Assembly (NCBI GenBank): GCA_964627035.1
Contig: CAZVKN010000003.1
Location: forward strand, 62,001 to 126,000
Source: CAZVKN01 sp964627035
GTDB taxonomy: Bacteria > Electryoneota > AABM5-125-24 > Hatepunaeales > Hatepunaeaceae
Reading direction: 5' to 3'
Length of the DNA: 64,000 nucleotides
Of the stretch, positions 23,952 to 33,857 are shown piece by piece. Position 1 is the first letter of the stretch, and each line of letters opens with the position of its first letter. Below the pieces are notes generated by a model, which was not told the origin of the DNA, ran no database searches, and saw only the letters and a program-made list of their open reading frames with translations. The position numbers and the translations under genes were made by a program.

Positions 23952-26900
23952 ATGGGCTGCTTAAAGAAACTAACATCGCTATCACTTGCATTGGCTGTCT
24001 TGATGATTGCCGCACCTCTTCATGCTGATTGGAACAATGATCCAACAGCGACATCCTCAATAGGATTTGAACTGCTTTCATCCGATGACAGATCACTCAA
24101 CCTGTCAGTTTCATTGGATCAGATACACCATGAAACGCTTTACCTGAACGGTGAGCGATTTGACAAATACACATTCAATGATGAGGCACCTGCAGGACAG
24201 GAAGGCTGGCCCGATCTGCCTGCTGTTGTCAGATTTGTCCTGTTACCGCCTCAATCCGGGGTTGATCTGAATATCACAAAGCTTAAAACGAGAACCGAAT
24301 ACGATGTCAACCCGCTGCCTCGTCAACCACTTGAGAATGATAACATCCTCAATGAAAACATTCGTGAGTGGGCACCAAACAACAGCGAAGATGTGTTCTC
24401 AGATCCAGCGAGTCGGGAATATGACGGATATTGGCCCCCCCAGACAGTGAAGCTTGGGACCCCTGCCATCATGCGAGGCTATCGAATTATTCCGGTGATC
24501 TTCCACCCACTGCGCTATAATGCGTCAACCCGTCAATTGGAAGTGGTGGAAAATATCGAGATAGAGCTTGATTTTACGAGTGACCTGAACCGCGTCAATC
24601 TAATCACCGACCCTGACAGACCAAAACCGTCACAGAGTGTTTACAAGATTATCCAGGACTTGGTCGTCAATCCTCCCAATCCGGGACGAGATCTGCCTCA
24701 GAACGGTTCGATTGCCTATGTCATCGGTACCGGTGACAGATGGGATGGCGTTTTAGAAGTGTTGGAACCGTTAATCGAATGGCGTCGTCGCATGGGTTGG
24801 AGTGTGGAAGTTATTCGCGTCAACAGCCCGACCAATCGAAACAGCGTAAAAGACGCTATTCAGGAAGCTTATGACGAGTGGGAGGTTCCTCCGGAACATG
24901 TCGTGCTCGTCGGCGATGCCAATGCTCCTTCTCAATATGTCATTGCTTACTGGGACGTTCGTGTTAGAGCCAATTTTCCCTACGAGAGTGACCATCAATA
25001 TATCGAACTTGAAGGCGACGACAGGCTGCCCGAAGCATCCATCGGCAGAATGGTACTTGACTCGGAAAACATGCTGCGTGGTGCAGTACAGAAGACCATC
25101 GCGTACGAATCTACACCATTTATCGGTGAGGGAGATGATGCCGGTTGGCAAAAACGAGGTGCCTGCGCTGCTGTTGATTTTCAGAGCGGGCTTTCATCTA
25201 TTGATATGAGTCGGTGGGTCAGAGATGTTCTCCTACAAAATGATTATGAGAGTGTTACCGAGCTTTACTGGACACCTCAGGTCAGACAGCCGGCAACTAG
25301 GGATTGGGTATTTGATGCATTTGAAGATGGATGCTCTTTTTTTACATTCCGTGGTTATTTGTGGATGGGCAGATCTCCAGGCCGTTTTACCTTCAATGAC
25401 GTAAATGCCTTGCGAAACGATCAGATGCTGCCGTTTGCCCTAATCATCACCTGTAATACAGGTGATTATGGTGAACGAATTTCAAGTCCGTTCTATTTCT
25501 CTGAGAGATTCGCATATTCCGCTAACGGTGGCGCAATCGGTGCGGTAGGCTGCGCCGGTGCCACCCACACAGCTTATAATAACCTCTATACCGGTGGAGT
25601 CACCCGGGCTATTTTCGCAGACAGCATAACATCAACAGGATGGTCACATAGTCGCGGCTTGATTGATCTCTATCGCAACTACGTTGATCGCGATGACATT
25701 GATCATGAAGAGAATGGGGGAATGGAATCCTGGGATTGCCATTACTATATCATCAATCTGATGGGGGATCCTGCTGTCACACTGTTCACCGATGTACCTC
25801 GTGAATTGGTCGTTGATCACGACGATATGCGAGCCGGAGACAGTCGTTACACAGTTAATATCACTTATGATGACAACGAGGAAGCTGCCGCAGGCGTGCA
25901 GGTCTGTCTGTACAAACCGGACAGTTTCCAGTTGATAGGGCACACCGACGAGAACGGATCTGTACAGTTTGCTTTGAATCCGGAAGAGATTGAACAAGAC
26001 GATGAAGTTCAGCTCACAGTTACCGGATACAACCTTATGACCTATCTCGCAGATCTGGAAGTCGAGACTGCTGAGTTCTTCCTCGGAGCATCCTCTTGGG
26101 AAGTGGATGACGATGAAGAAGGTGAGAGTGCAGGTGACGGTGACGGAGTTGCTAATCCGACCGAGACCATCGAGCTTGCCGTAGAGATAGCAAATCTGGG
26201 CGGTGAAACGCCTGAAGGTGAAGTTGCAGCCGTGCTGACTCCGGCTCTGCCACATCTCGAAGTATTGGCAGACTCAGCACATTTTGACGAAGCACCCGGC
26301 GATGACACGACCTTGACCGCAAACTTTGTGATTGAGATCGGCGGCGCATTTCGGAATGGACAAGATGCAATATTCGATCTTGCCGTTTCTGCCGGCGACG
26401 CAAGTTGGAACAGCAGTGTAGCACTTCCGATTGAAGGTGCGGAACTTGATATAGTTGACTTGGAGTGGGACGGTGATCCGCTTGAGAGGGCATCTTCCGC
26501 AGACCTAATCATCACACTTGCCAACTTCGGAGAGAAAACGAGCCCTGCAATTACAGCAGAAATTATCAGCAGCACAATTACAGTCGGCAGTGATGGGGAA
26601 ACCACGTTTGATGAAATCGAAGCAGGTGAAGAAGGTGAAGCAAATCAGGCATTGACCATCTCAGCCACACCGATGCACCTGAACAGTTCAATTGCCGATC
26701 TGGAGCTTAGAATCCGCGCTGATAACGGCTTTGAGGCAAGTATTCCGTTCTCATTCGTAGTCGGATTAGCCGGTGAAGGTGATGCTTTCGGACCGGACGG
26801 CTACGGCTATCTCTGCGTTGACAATACAGATGATGAAGTCTATTTCCCACCAACATACGAGTGGATTGAGATTGATCCGAATGAGGAGGAAGGTCAAGGT

Positions 26901-29180
26901 ACGGATACTGAGCTTGAGGACACAGGTGCGGAGCGTGACGAGAGCATAGCGGTTGACTTACCCTTTGCATTTCAGTATTACGGTGAGGAGTATGTCGAGA
27001 TAACAATCTGCACTAACGGCTGGATTACCATGGGTGATCACCACGAGTTGATCACCGGACGCAACCGTAGAATTCCGGGCGGGATGGTTGCACCTGCAAT
27101 GATATGTCCTTTCTGGGATGATCTGAAAACCACGCATGATGGAGGAATCTATTACTGGTTTGATGAGGAAAATCACACATTCATCGTTGAGTGGAAGAAT
27201 ATGGAACGGCTGGCACAAGGTCGGGGGCAAACTGAAACCTTCCAGGCAATCCTTTATGATCCTGATCATTACCCATCATTCTCAGGTGACGGTGACATCT
27301 TGTTCCAATACCTCGAAGTGGAAGACGGTCGAAATGCACATTTCTGGGATGTTCCGTACGCAACCGTCGGTATCGGCAGCCCTGATCTTACTACCGGAAT
27401 CCAGTACACATATCACAATGAGCTGTCACCAGGAGCTGCTCCTCTTGAACCGGAACTGGCAATCAAGTTCACCACAATGAGGAGCTTCTCACTCGGTGCT
27501 GCAGAAGGTTATGTATATGACCTTGCCACCGAAGAACCTATAGAAGGGGCGATTGTCCAGACATCATTCGGATATACAACCACAACAAACGACACCGGAT
27601 ACTACCACATCAACGACATGTTGGTGGTGGATGAGCTGGATACCACCTACTCCTTCACTGTGTCCAAGCAGTTCTACAACGACAGCACAATAACCGGCAC
27701 CCGGATAATCGAAGACAGCACACTAACGCGTGATTTCAGCCTTCTGCACCCTGAATTTGGTGTTGATGACTCTTTGATCGTTGATCTTGAGTTACGACCG
27801 GACAGCACACGTGAGATGTCCTTCCCGTTGGTAAACAGCGGTAATGGTACATTAACGTTCAACAGTGAGATCAGCTTCCGTGCGCCCGACAGAGATGAAC
27901 TGTTTGATCTGTTCATGAGTGTGAATGTAACTGAAACTGTAGTTGACACCACCGAGGATGGTGAACCAATCATAATCGGTAATCCACATATTGTCGGTGT
28001 GGTCTTCACGGACTCGATGTTTTACGTTACCGGTGGTGGTGATGAAGGTGACTCGATAAATGCCCAATTCTACAGATTCACTCGCAACGGTGAATTCATA
28101 GACAGCCTATCTCAACCTTGGGTGGATAGCTGGGGAATGCGAGGTATGGCTTACGACGGCGAAGAGTTTATTTACGGCTGCTACCGTCGAAGCAGGGATC
28201 ACGATCCTTTCATTTACAAATTCAATTTGGATGCTGAATTGGTTGATTCCATCCCGAGTCCGGAAAATGCTGCTCGAACCATTGCTATTGACAGAGAGAC
28301 AGAGACGTTCTATATCTGTGGTTTGCGCACAGAAATTTTCGCAGTGGATATGGAAGGAAATGAAATTGACGATTGGAATCTCGGCTGGGACGGTGAAAGG
28401 GTCAAGCAAAACGGTTTGGCATGGTATCCGGGACAGCCTGACAGCTTGAAACTTCTAATCTACGGGCAGCTTGACAACAATCCGGGATTCATCGCGGCAT
28501 TCAGCCCTCAAACCGGGGAACTTAGAAGACTCGCTGAGGTTGAAGAAGATGCGAGTGACAGACCTCTCGGAATTGATGTGTCAGGTGTGTGGAACAACTC
28601 TGTGTGGACACTGATCACCGGGATCGGTAACTCTGATGGCGACAGGTTTGCCGTGTGGGAGCTGGAGCCGAACACCACATGGCTGGAATATTCACCTCTC
28701 GAAGGCACTTTGGAAGCAGGGCAGGATACAACAATAACAGTAGTATTCAGCGCGGGACAACGTCCACATGGCAGTATATATCAGGTATTTCTGCAGTACA
28801 CTCACGATGCAGCGTCTAATTTCAATGCTGAACTCGGTATCTATGAAATCCCGATTATCATGAGAGTTGACTCAACATACTTTAACGATATTGTGGACGA
28901 ACCGGTTCATTCACCTGATCAATTCGGATTGAATCAAAACTATCCGAATCCGTTCAATCCGACCACTTCGATCAGCTTTGGGATTGAAACGGCTGACCGT
29001 GTCCAGCTGACTATTTGGGACATCACCGGACGACAGGTTTCAATCCTGCTTGACCGGGAAATGACTGCAGGAAAACATGAGATTCTATTTGATGGCAGTA
29101 AACTGCCAAACGGCGTATATCTCTATCATCTTGAATCAGGTGGCAGGAGCGACGTCAGGAAGATGGTGTTGATTAAGTAA
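23952..29180 (+). CDS. Secreted C25 (gingipain-family) peptidase-like protein with T9SS sorting domain
   Basis: It has 1742 residues from the ATG at 23952, with AGGGAG upstream. Residues 1-25 form a signal peptide (SLALAVLMIAAPLHA). A gingipain-type propeptide follows to about residue 240. The C25 catalytic region occupies about 250-620, including VIGTGDRWDGVLEVL and the predicted nucleophile C501 (IITCNTGDYG). The His of the GHG motif is replaced: the equivalent site reads R467-G-Y469. Later parts include Ig-like/CARDB-like domains, a nidogen-like stretch near 980-1180 and a carboxypeptidase-regulatory-like module near 1190. A type A T9SS domain (NQNYPNPFNPTTSI, ending KMVLIK) closes it. It would be exported by Sec and then T9SS to the cell surface. 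Activity is uncertain. Confidence 0.85.
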   Translation: MGCLKKLTSLSLALAVLMIAAPLHADWNNDPTATSSIGFELLSSDDRSLNLSVSLDQIHHETLYLNGERFDKYTFNDEAPAGQEGWPDLPAVVRFVLLPPQSGVDLNITKLKTRTEYDVNPLPRQPLENDNILNENIREWAPNNSEDVFSDPASREYDGYWPPQTVKLGTPAIMRGYRIIPVIFHPLRYNASTRQLEVVENIEIELDFTSDLNRVNLITDPDRPKPSQSVYKIIQDLVVNPPNPGRDLPQNGSIAYVIGTGDRWDGVLEVLEPLIEWRRRMGWSVEVIRVNSPTNRNSVKDAIQEAYDEWEVPPEHVVLVGDANAPSQYVIAYWDVRVRANFPYESDHQYIELEGDDRLPEASIGRMVLDSENMLRGAVQKTIAYESTPFIGEGDDAGWQKRGACAAVDFQSGLSSIDMSRWVRDVLLQNDYESVTELYWTPQVRQPATRDWVFDAFEDGCSFFTFRGYLWMGRSPGRFTFNDVNALRNDQMLPFALIITCNTGDYGERISSPFYFSERFAYSANGGAIGAVGCAGATHTAYNNLYTGGVTRAIFADSITSTGWSHSRGLIDLYRNYVDRDDIDHEENGGMESWDCHYYIINLMGDPAVTLFTDVPRELVVDHDDMRAGDSRYTVNITYDDNEEAAAGVQVCLYKPDSFQLIGHTDENGSVQFALNPEEIEQDDEVQLTVTGYNLMTYLADLEVETAEFFLGASSWEVDDDEEGESAGDGDGVANPTETIELAVEIANLGGETPEGEVAAVLTPALPHLEVLADSAHFDEAPGDDTTLTANFVIEIGGAFRNGQDAIFDLAVSAGDASWNSSVALPIEGAELDIVDLEWDGDPLERASSADLIITLANFGEKTSPAITAEIISSTITVGSDGETTFDEIEAGEEGEANQALTISATPMHLNSSIADLELRIRADNGFEASIPFSFVVGLAGEGDAFGPDGYGYLCVDNTDDEVYFPPTYEWIEIDPNEEEGQGTDTELEDTGAERDESIAVDLPFAFQYYGEEYVEITICTNGWITMGDHHELITGRNRRIPGGMVAPAMICPFWDDLKTTHDGGIYYWFDEENHTFIVEWKNMERLAQGRGQTETFQAILYDPDHYPSFSGDGDILFQYLEVEDGRNAHFWDVPYATVGIGSPDLTTGIQYTYHNELSPGAAPLEPELAIKFTTMRSFSLGAAEGYVYDLATEEPIEGAIVQTSFGYTTTTNDTGYYHINDMLVVDELDTTYSFTVSKQFYNDSTITGTRIIEDSTLTRDFSLLHPEFGVDDSLIVDLELRPDSTREMSFPLVNSGNGTLTFNSEISFRAPDRDELFDLFMSVNVTETVVDTTEDGEPIIIGNPHIVGVVFTDSMFYVTGGGDEGDSINAQFYRFTRNGEFIDSLSQPWVDSWGMRGMAYDGEEFIYGCYRRSRDHDPFIYKFNLDAELVDSIPSPENAARTIAIDRETETFYICGLRTEIFAVDMEGNEIDDWNLGWDGERVKQNGLAWYPGQPDSLKLLIYGQLDNNPGFIAAFSPQTGELRRLAEVEEDASDRPLGIDVSGVWNNSVWTLITGIGNSDGDRFAVWELEPNTTWLEYSPLEGTLEAGQDTTITVVFSAGQRPHGSIYQVFLQYTHDAASNFNAELGIYEIPIIMRVDSTYFNDIVDEPVHSPDQFGLNQNYPNPFNPTTSISFGIETADRVQLTIWDITGRQVSILLDREMTAGKHEILFDGSKLPNGVYLYHLESGGRSDVRKMVLIK

Positions 29181-29350
29181 ATTTTGGTTACTGTTTTCGT
29201 GGAGGACGGACTTTTAGTCCGCTCTCAGACAGCGCAGAAAGTCCGCCATCAAATATTTGTCTTTCGTGTACATGCGCTGACAGTGCAGGTAGGTGAGGTC
29301 TGCCCTGCTCGCAGGGGTGGAACTAATGCTAATTACCGATATCCATCCTC
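29181..29350. repeat. Palindromic repeats between convergent genes
   Basis: GGACGGACT-ttt-AGTCCGCTC near 29206-29226 with a partner GAAAGTCCGCC near 29239, then GCAGG...CCTGC near 29285-29315. It probably terminates both convergent transcripts, though no clean U-run is seen. The ORF 29184-29387 is not credible. Confidence 0.55.
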
Positions 29351-31468
29351 CTATTTCATCAACATGACTTTACTCGTCTCAGCATAGTCATCTGTCTCCA
29401 ATCTGACAAAGTAGATTCCGCTTGGATTTCCCACAGAATTCCATACAACTTCATGCAAACCTACAGTCTGCAATCCGCTGGTTAGTGTAGAAACGAAATG
29501 CCCTCTGACATCGTAAATCCTGATCAAAGCATTGGAAGCTGTGGGCAGGGTGTACGACAAAGTTGTTGATGAGTTGAAGGGATTTGGGTAGGCTGGGGAA
29601 AGGCTGTACTGTACTGGAATTTGCGGTTTAACATCCACCTCGTTGGGCATAAAACGAAATGCACTTACACGCTTACCTTGCGCAAGATAAATTAAACCAT
29701 CTGAAACAGTAATACTGTATGCTTCAGTACGATATTCGTTAGTATGATAATATCCAACCTCAATTGGTTCATCAGGAGAACTGATATCAAATACTCGAAA
29801 ACCGGAACCGGGATTCGGATGCTCTTTGAAAGCTATGTAGGCTATTCCTTCAGCAACAAAAACACTCTTAGCACGTTCTACCTCAATCAATGATATCTCC
29901 TGCGGTTCTTCAATATCACTAATATCAATGATAGCCATACCTTGATCATAGGTTATGCAGGCATAAGTCTCATAAATATATACATCGCTCATATTCTCAT
30001 AATCCAACAAGAATGTCAGAACATTTTCTTCAGCTTCAGGGGGATCACTGATATCCAAAACCGAAAACCATCGTCTTGAAATTACATATAGATAATCATC
30101 TTTAATAAAAAGGTCTCGAGCAGGAATATCAATATTGTCAGTGTATCTGGGATGAGTTATATCACTTATATCGTAGATCACAAGAGAACCACGACAGCAG
30201 TATAAATAATCTTCATGACTTATAAGATTATCGCTTCTTCTCGGGTGCGAATGGACGAATTCAGGATTAAAGGGGTCTGTTACATCGAAGATGTAAATAT
30301 GCGACCCTCCTCCGAAAACATAATCATCCCCAACAAATACTCCTGTCATGAAGCGAGTTAATGATCGACTGATAACTGTGGGAATACCATTATCATCAAC
30401 TCGAATGAATGAAATTCCATCGCTCCCTTTAGCTACAGCAATTATTTCTGAATTACTTGCTATGTCATAGTTATAGCCATTCGAATTATAATGGGATACT
30501 CCAAGAAGCTGCTCTGGATCAGAAATATCTACAAGATGGTAACCATATTCATGCGATAAATAAGCAATGCTGTCCCTAATTATAACGCAATAGGGATTTC
30601 TAACGTAATAACTATCTGTTTCAATTGGATGATCTATGTCTCTTAAGTCAAGACAGATTAGTGAATCAGTAACTATAAAAGCATATTCACCATTCACTGA
30701 AATATCGTTAATTGTATCACTTGCGCTAAAGAAGCTTATGTGTTCCGGATTCTCATGATCACTTATATCAATAACATGCAATCTTTGATAAACTGATACT
30801 AATAAATGATCTCCTATAATATCGAGATTGGTTGAATTTTGTAAAGAATCAATTTCTCCAACTCCTTGCATATGATAGGTGTCACTAATATCAATGATTT
30901 GAACACCAAGCTCTCCATTTGCAACGAAAGCCAAATTATCTCTAATCAATAGATTTTGGGAATCCCAATCCGGTCGGCTATACGAAGATATTCGTCGTGG
31001 ATGTTCCGGGTCACTGATATTGATAACGACTAATCCGTGACTACTGGCTGCTAAATACGCGAGAGTGTCAACAATTGCAATCTCATTAAGATCAATCCTG
31101 AAATCTCCGGTTACATCGAGTGAGGAATGTAAAGCAGGGGATTCAACATCTGATACGTCAATTACTCGTAGCCACTGCCGACCGGGTAGATAGATATAAT
31201 CTCCACGCTTCTTAAGTTTGTTGAATTTACTATTACTAATATACCTATGACTAATGAACTGAGGGTTTTCAGGATTAGTGATGTTAAAGATTGCTACCCC
31301 TAATTCAGAGCTTGTGAAATACAAGTAATCTTCTTCTACTAAAACATCCCGAGCCGTACGCCAAGCAGGTGAAAGCTGCTTCACCAACTCCACATTCTCC
31401 GCTTCTTGCGCAGTGGAGTAACCAATTAGGACAGACATGCTGACTAACAGAATAAGCACAAATCTCAT
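29351..31468 (-). CDS. Exported LVIVD-repeat beta-propeller protein with T9SS sorting domain
   Basis: It has 705 residues from the ATG at 31468 (GAGGTG a few bases upstream). The longer frame would overlap ubiE by 34 bases and lacks a signal. Residues 1-21 form a signal peptide. Residues about 30-615 hold some thirteen or fourteen LVIVD-type units (VIDISDPE.P followed by V.G.YAYV), which fold as beta-propellers. The last 80 residues are a type A sorting domain (LSPAYPNPFNSSTTL, GIYFVRLETDDYAETSKVMLMK split over the end). It is a surface or secreted protein of unknown ligand. It lies 8 bases after ubiE, as the last gene of the long minus-strand operon. Confidence 0.85.
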   Translation of the reverse strand: MRFVLILLVSMSVLIGYSTAQEAENVELVKQLSPAWRTARDVLVEEDYLYFTSSELGVAIFNITNPENPQFISHRYISNSKFNKLKKRGDYIYLPGRQWLRVIDVSDVESPALHSSLDVTGDFRIDLNEIAIVDTLAYLAASSHGLVVINISDPEHPRRISSYSRPDWDSQNLLIRDNLAFVANGELGVQIIDISDTYHMQGVGEIDSLQNSTNLDIIGDHLLVSVYQRLHVIDISDHENPEHISFFSASDTINDISVNGEYAFIVTDSLICLDLRDIDHPIETDSYYVRNPYCVIIRDSIAYLSHEYGYHLVDISDPEQLLGVSHYNSNGYNYDIASNSEIIAVAKGSDGISFIRVDDNGIPTVISRSLTRFMTGVFVGDDYVFGGGSHIYIFDVTDPFNPEFVHSHPRRSDNLISHEDYLYCCRGSLVIYDISDITHPRYTDNIDIPARDLFIKDDYLYVISRRWFSVLDISDPPEAEENVLTFLLDYENMSDVYIYETYACITYDQGMAIIDISDIEEPQEISLIEVERAKSVFVAEGIAYIAFKEHPNPGSGFRVFDISSPDEPIEVGYYHTNEYRTEAYSITVSDGLIYLAQGKRVSAFRFMPNEVDVKPQIPVQYSLSPAYPNPFNSSTTLSYTLPTASNALIRIYDVRGHFVSTLTSGLQTVGLHEVVWNSVGNPSGIYFVRLETDDYAETSKVMLMK

Positions 31469-31476
31469 AACACACC

Positions 31477-32133
31477 TCACCTCATGAACGTGTACAACAC
31501 AGTCACCCAACCAATCAACCTAACGGCAGTAACATCCCTGAATCCGACAGATTCCAACTCCCTGACAATCTCATCCGGTTTGGGGAATGCTAATACAGAG
31601 CTTGACAGATAGCGATATGCAGCGCGGTCACCACTGATCCATCCGCCGATGCGTGGGACAATATGTTTGATGTGTAGTTTGGCGAGCTTTCCTATGACAT
31701 GATCGTCAGGCGGGGACATCTCCAGTATCGCTCCTTTTCCCCCCGGCGACAACACCCGATAGAACTCACTGAACGCTGTCTGCCTGTCGTTCAAGTTACG
31801 CAGCACAAACGCCGATGTCAACCTATCAAAACAGTTGTCAGGAAACGGCAGAGTCTCGCCAAAACCTTGCACACGAAAAAAATGGAGGCTGTGGTCAACC
31901 TCCATCATTCTGCGCTCCGGATCCAATCCGACCTTAACAATGTTCTGATTATCTATATGTGAGAAAATATCACCGGGACCTGTTCCAACGTCAAGGATCC
32001 TGTTCCCCGGCTTCAGGTCAAGTGCGGTGACCAACTTTCTGCGCCAAATTCTATCCAAACCTCCGCTCAGGACGCTGTTCAACAGTTGATAACGACGGTG
32101 GATGCGGTTGAAGGGCAAAGAACGCTGTTTCAC
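31477..32133 (-). CDS. ubiE: Demethylmenaquinone/ubiquinone C-methyltransferase (UbiE/MenG)
   Basis: This 218-residue enzyme methylates demethylmenaquinol (last step of menaquinone synthesis) or the ubiquinone precursor. Motifs are FNRIHRRYQLLNSVLSGG at residues 8-25 (the family's F..IA..YD..N...S), ILDVGTGPGD near 46, a basic-acidic GLDPERRMM stretch near 69, NLNDRQTAFSEFYRVLSPGG near 112 and YRYLSSSVLAFPKPDE near 173. It is a little short but complete. The start overlaps the HEPN stop by 4 bases. Menaquinone is the likely quinone in this kind of organism, but the sequence does not decide it. Confidence 0.92.
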   Translation of the reverse strand: MKQRSLPFNRIHRRYQLLNSVLSGGLDRIWRRKLVTALDLKPGNRILDVGTGPGDIFSHIDNQNIVKVGLDPERRMMEVDHSLHFFRVQGFGETLPFPDNCFDRLTSAFVLRNLNDRQTAFSEFYRVLSPGGKGAILEMSPPDDHVIGKLAKLHIKHIVPRIGGWISGDRAAYRYLSSSVLAFPKPDEIVRELESVGFRDVTAVRLIGWVTVLYTFMR

Positions 32134-32525
32134 TTATCCAGTTCTTTGTGAATCCTATCTATCAATTCCAAAGCGTTATCCAAATCCTCTTCAAGATCTT
32201 CGTACTTGTATTGCATTAATGGTCCTGGAGGATAGCGACTTTTCATGTAATAGTGCGAAACCTTTTCACAAAACTCTAAAAAATCTTCTAACCCAGTTAG
32301 AACGAGATTAACATGTGATAGAAGTGTGTTTAGTTCATGAATCCTTGGTGGTTGTTTTCCGTGCAGAACCAACAATCCCTTCAGATACTTCTCAACAGCC
32401 TGATGAATATTGAAAGCAATATGGGAACTATATGATCTGTCATCAAATAATCGTTGTGCTACTTCAATATCTTCTGTAGCTCTGTCAAACCATTCATCTG
32501 CTTGTTTTCTAAACGACTCATCCAT
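32130..32525 (-). CDS. HEPN domain protein
   Basis: This 131-residue helical protein is of the stand-alone HEPN kind (PF05168-like). It has DEWFDRATEDIEVAQRLF near residues 10-27, AFNIHQAVEKYLKGLLVL near 37-54 (the typical hxQqAvEKxlKalL), and a C-terminal VSHYYMKSRYPPG stretch. R30-x4-H35 is present, but not at the usual fourth-helix position of ribonuclease HEPNs, so catalysis is uncertain. It overlaps the MNT gene upstream by 8 bases and ubiE downstream by 4. HEPN/MNT pairs are known toxin-antitoxin modules, in which MNT adds AMP to HEPN. A housekeeping role is also possible given this operon. Confidence 0.88.
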   Translation of the reverse strand: MDESFRKQADEWFDRATEDIEVAQRLFDDRSYSSHIAFNIHQAVEKYLKGLLVLHGKQPPRIHELNTLLSHVNLVLTGLEDFLEFCEKVSHYYMKSRYPPGPLMQYKYEDLEEDLDNALELIDRIHKELDK

Positions 32526-32847
32526 AGAGTATTTTCCCTTTAGAAAACACTTCCCTTACAAAGAAATCCTTTATCTCATTTCTTGCCTCCACTTCTTTTT
32601 CTGTATAAACAAGCGGTGAAACCGGTAGCAAAGGTGCTACATCGCGCAACAATCTTTTTACATCCATCCACCGTGACAGCGAATCTTTATCGGTATTCTT
32701 AACTATCAAGAGATCCACATCGCTATCTTTCGTAGGTTCTCCATAAGCATAAGATCCAAACAGTATGATCTTCTCAGGTTTATATTCATCAGCTATCTTC
32801 TTTACGATTTTTGGGATAATCGCTCTATTTTTATCAATTGCATTCAT
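32518..32847 (-). CDS. Minimal nucleotidyltransferase (MNT), partner of HEPN
   Basis: This 109-residue protein carries the polymerase-beta-like core G31-S32-YAYGEPTKDS-D43-V-D45-LLIV, the complete GSx10DxD signature of MNT antitoxins that transfer nucleotides from ATP. The second half (residues 60-109) is a short helical tail; the third catalytic carboxylate is not obvious. It lies directly before HEPN with an 8-base overlap and after the OppD-like gene with a 4-base overlap. Both partners are therefore translated from one message with housekeeping genes. Confidence 0.88.
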   Translation of the reverse strand: MNAIDKNRAIIPKIVKKIADEYKPEKIILFGSYAYGEPTKDSDVDLLIVKNTDKDSLSRWMDVKRLLRDVAPLLPVSPLVYTEKEVEARNEIKDFFVREVFSKGKILYG

Positions 32848-33857
32848 GCTTCAGTCAATACTGCTCCGTATAGTTGATCCGGTTCAAACACCCCAACTTT
32901 CCAACATGCGACCCAATTTCCGTATTTTCTTGCATCCAGTGGTGGTTCATCAACTTCGCATTTAGCATCTGCAATAGGACAGCGAGTATGAAAACGACAC
33001 CCTTCGGCAAAATCGAGAGGTGCCGGAACAACACCTTCGATTTGATTCAACCGTTCAATCTCAACACCCATCTTCGGAATCGCCTTCTGCAGTCCAATTG
33101 TGTACGGATGCCTAGGACGGTGAAAAATGTCCCCCACAACACCCTTCTCAACAATCTTGCCGGCATACATCACAGCCACATCATCAGCTATTTCAGCGAT
33201 AACTCCAAGATCGTGGGTGATCATGATGATAGACATCCCGAGTTCACGCTGAAGCCTGCCAAGAAGTGATAAAATCTGAGCCTGAATTGTCACATCAAGA
33301 GCAGTTGTCGGCTCATCGCATATCAGCACACTCGGATTGCAGGAAAGTGCCATAGCAATCATGACCCGCTGACGAAGCCCCCCCGATAACTGATGAGGGT
33401 ACTCATCGAGACGGCGATCAGGATCCGGTATCCCTACCAGTTTGAACATCTCAAGAGCTTTCTCACGCGCTTCAACCGGTGTGACATTCTGATGAAGCAG
33501 AACCGCCTCGATGACCTGCGATCCACAAGTAAACACAGGATTCAGCGATGTCATCGGCTCCTGAAAAATCATCGCTATCTCGTTCCCCCGAATGCGTCTT
33601 AGCTGATCATTGCTGAATTTCAGGAGGTCTTCACCCTTAAATAGAGCTTCACCTCCCGCAATCTCACCGGGAGGAGTAGGTATCAAGCCCATCACTGCCA
33701 GACAACTAACGGTCTTACCACAACCGGATTCTCCTACGATGCCGAGAGTCTTCCCCGCCTCAACAGAAAATGTCACACCGTCAACGGCTTTAGCTATGCC
33801 GTCATCCGAATGAAAATGGACGCGTAGATCCGACACGTCCAACAATGTATCAGACAT
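32844..33857 (-). CDS. Oligopeptide/dipeptide ABC transporter ATPase (OppD/DppD type)
   Basis: This 337-residue protein has Walker A GESGCGKT (42-49), Q-loop MIFQEPMTSLNP (near 95), signature LSGGLRQR (near 153), Walker B VLICDEPTTALD (near 173) and the switch His in MITHDLG. The Opp-specific C-terminal cysteine motif CRFHTRCPIADAKC (near 286) is present and is known in family members to bind an Fe-S cluster. It would energise import of peptides or related solutes. No permease, OppF or binding protein lies in the window, so partners must be elsewhere. It overlaps genes on both sides (8 and 4 bases). Confidence 0.9.
   Translation of the reverse strand: MSDTLLDVSDLRVHFHSDDGIAKAVDGVTFSVEAGKTLGIVGESGCGKTVSCLAVMGLIPTPPGEIAGGEALFKGEDLLKFSNDQLRRIRGNEIAMIFQEPMTSLNPVFTCGSQVIEAVLLHQNVTPVEAREKALEMFKLVGIPDPDRRLDEYPHQLSGGLRQRVMIAMALSCNPSVLICDEPTTALDVTIQAQILSLLGRLQRELGMSIIMITHDLGVIAEIADDVAVMYAGKIVEKGVVGDIFHRPRHPYTIGLQKAIPKMGVEIERLNQIEGVVPAPLDFAEGCRFHTRCPIADAKCEVDEPPLDARKYGNWVACWKVGVFEPDQLYGAVLTEA

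Noticed and set aside
29184..29387. ORF of 67 residues after the C25 gene
   Set aside because: It is composed of intergenic palindromes and overlaps the end of the convergent gene.
31469..31510. Longer start of the LVIVD protein
   Set aside because: It overlaps ubiE and puts 14 non-signal residues before a good signal peptide with its own ribosome-binding site.
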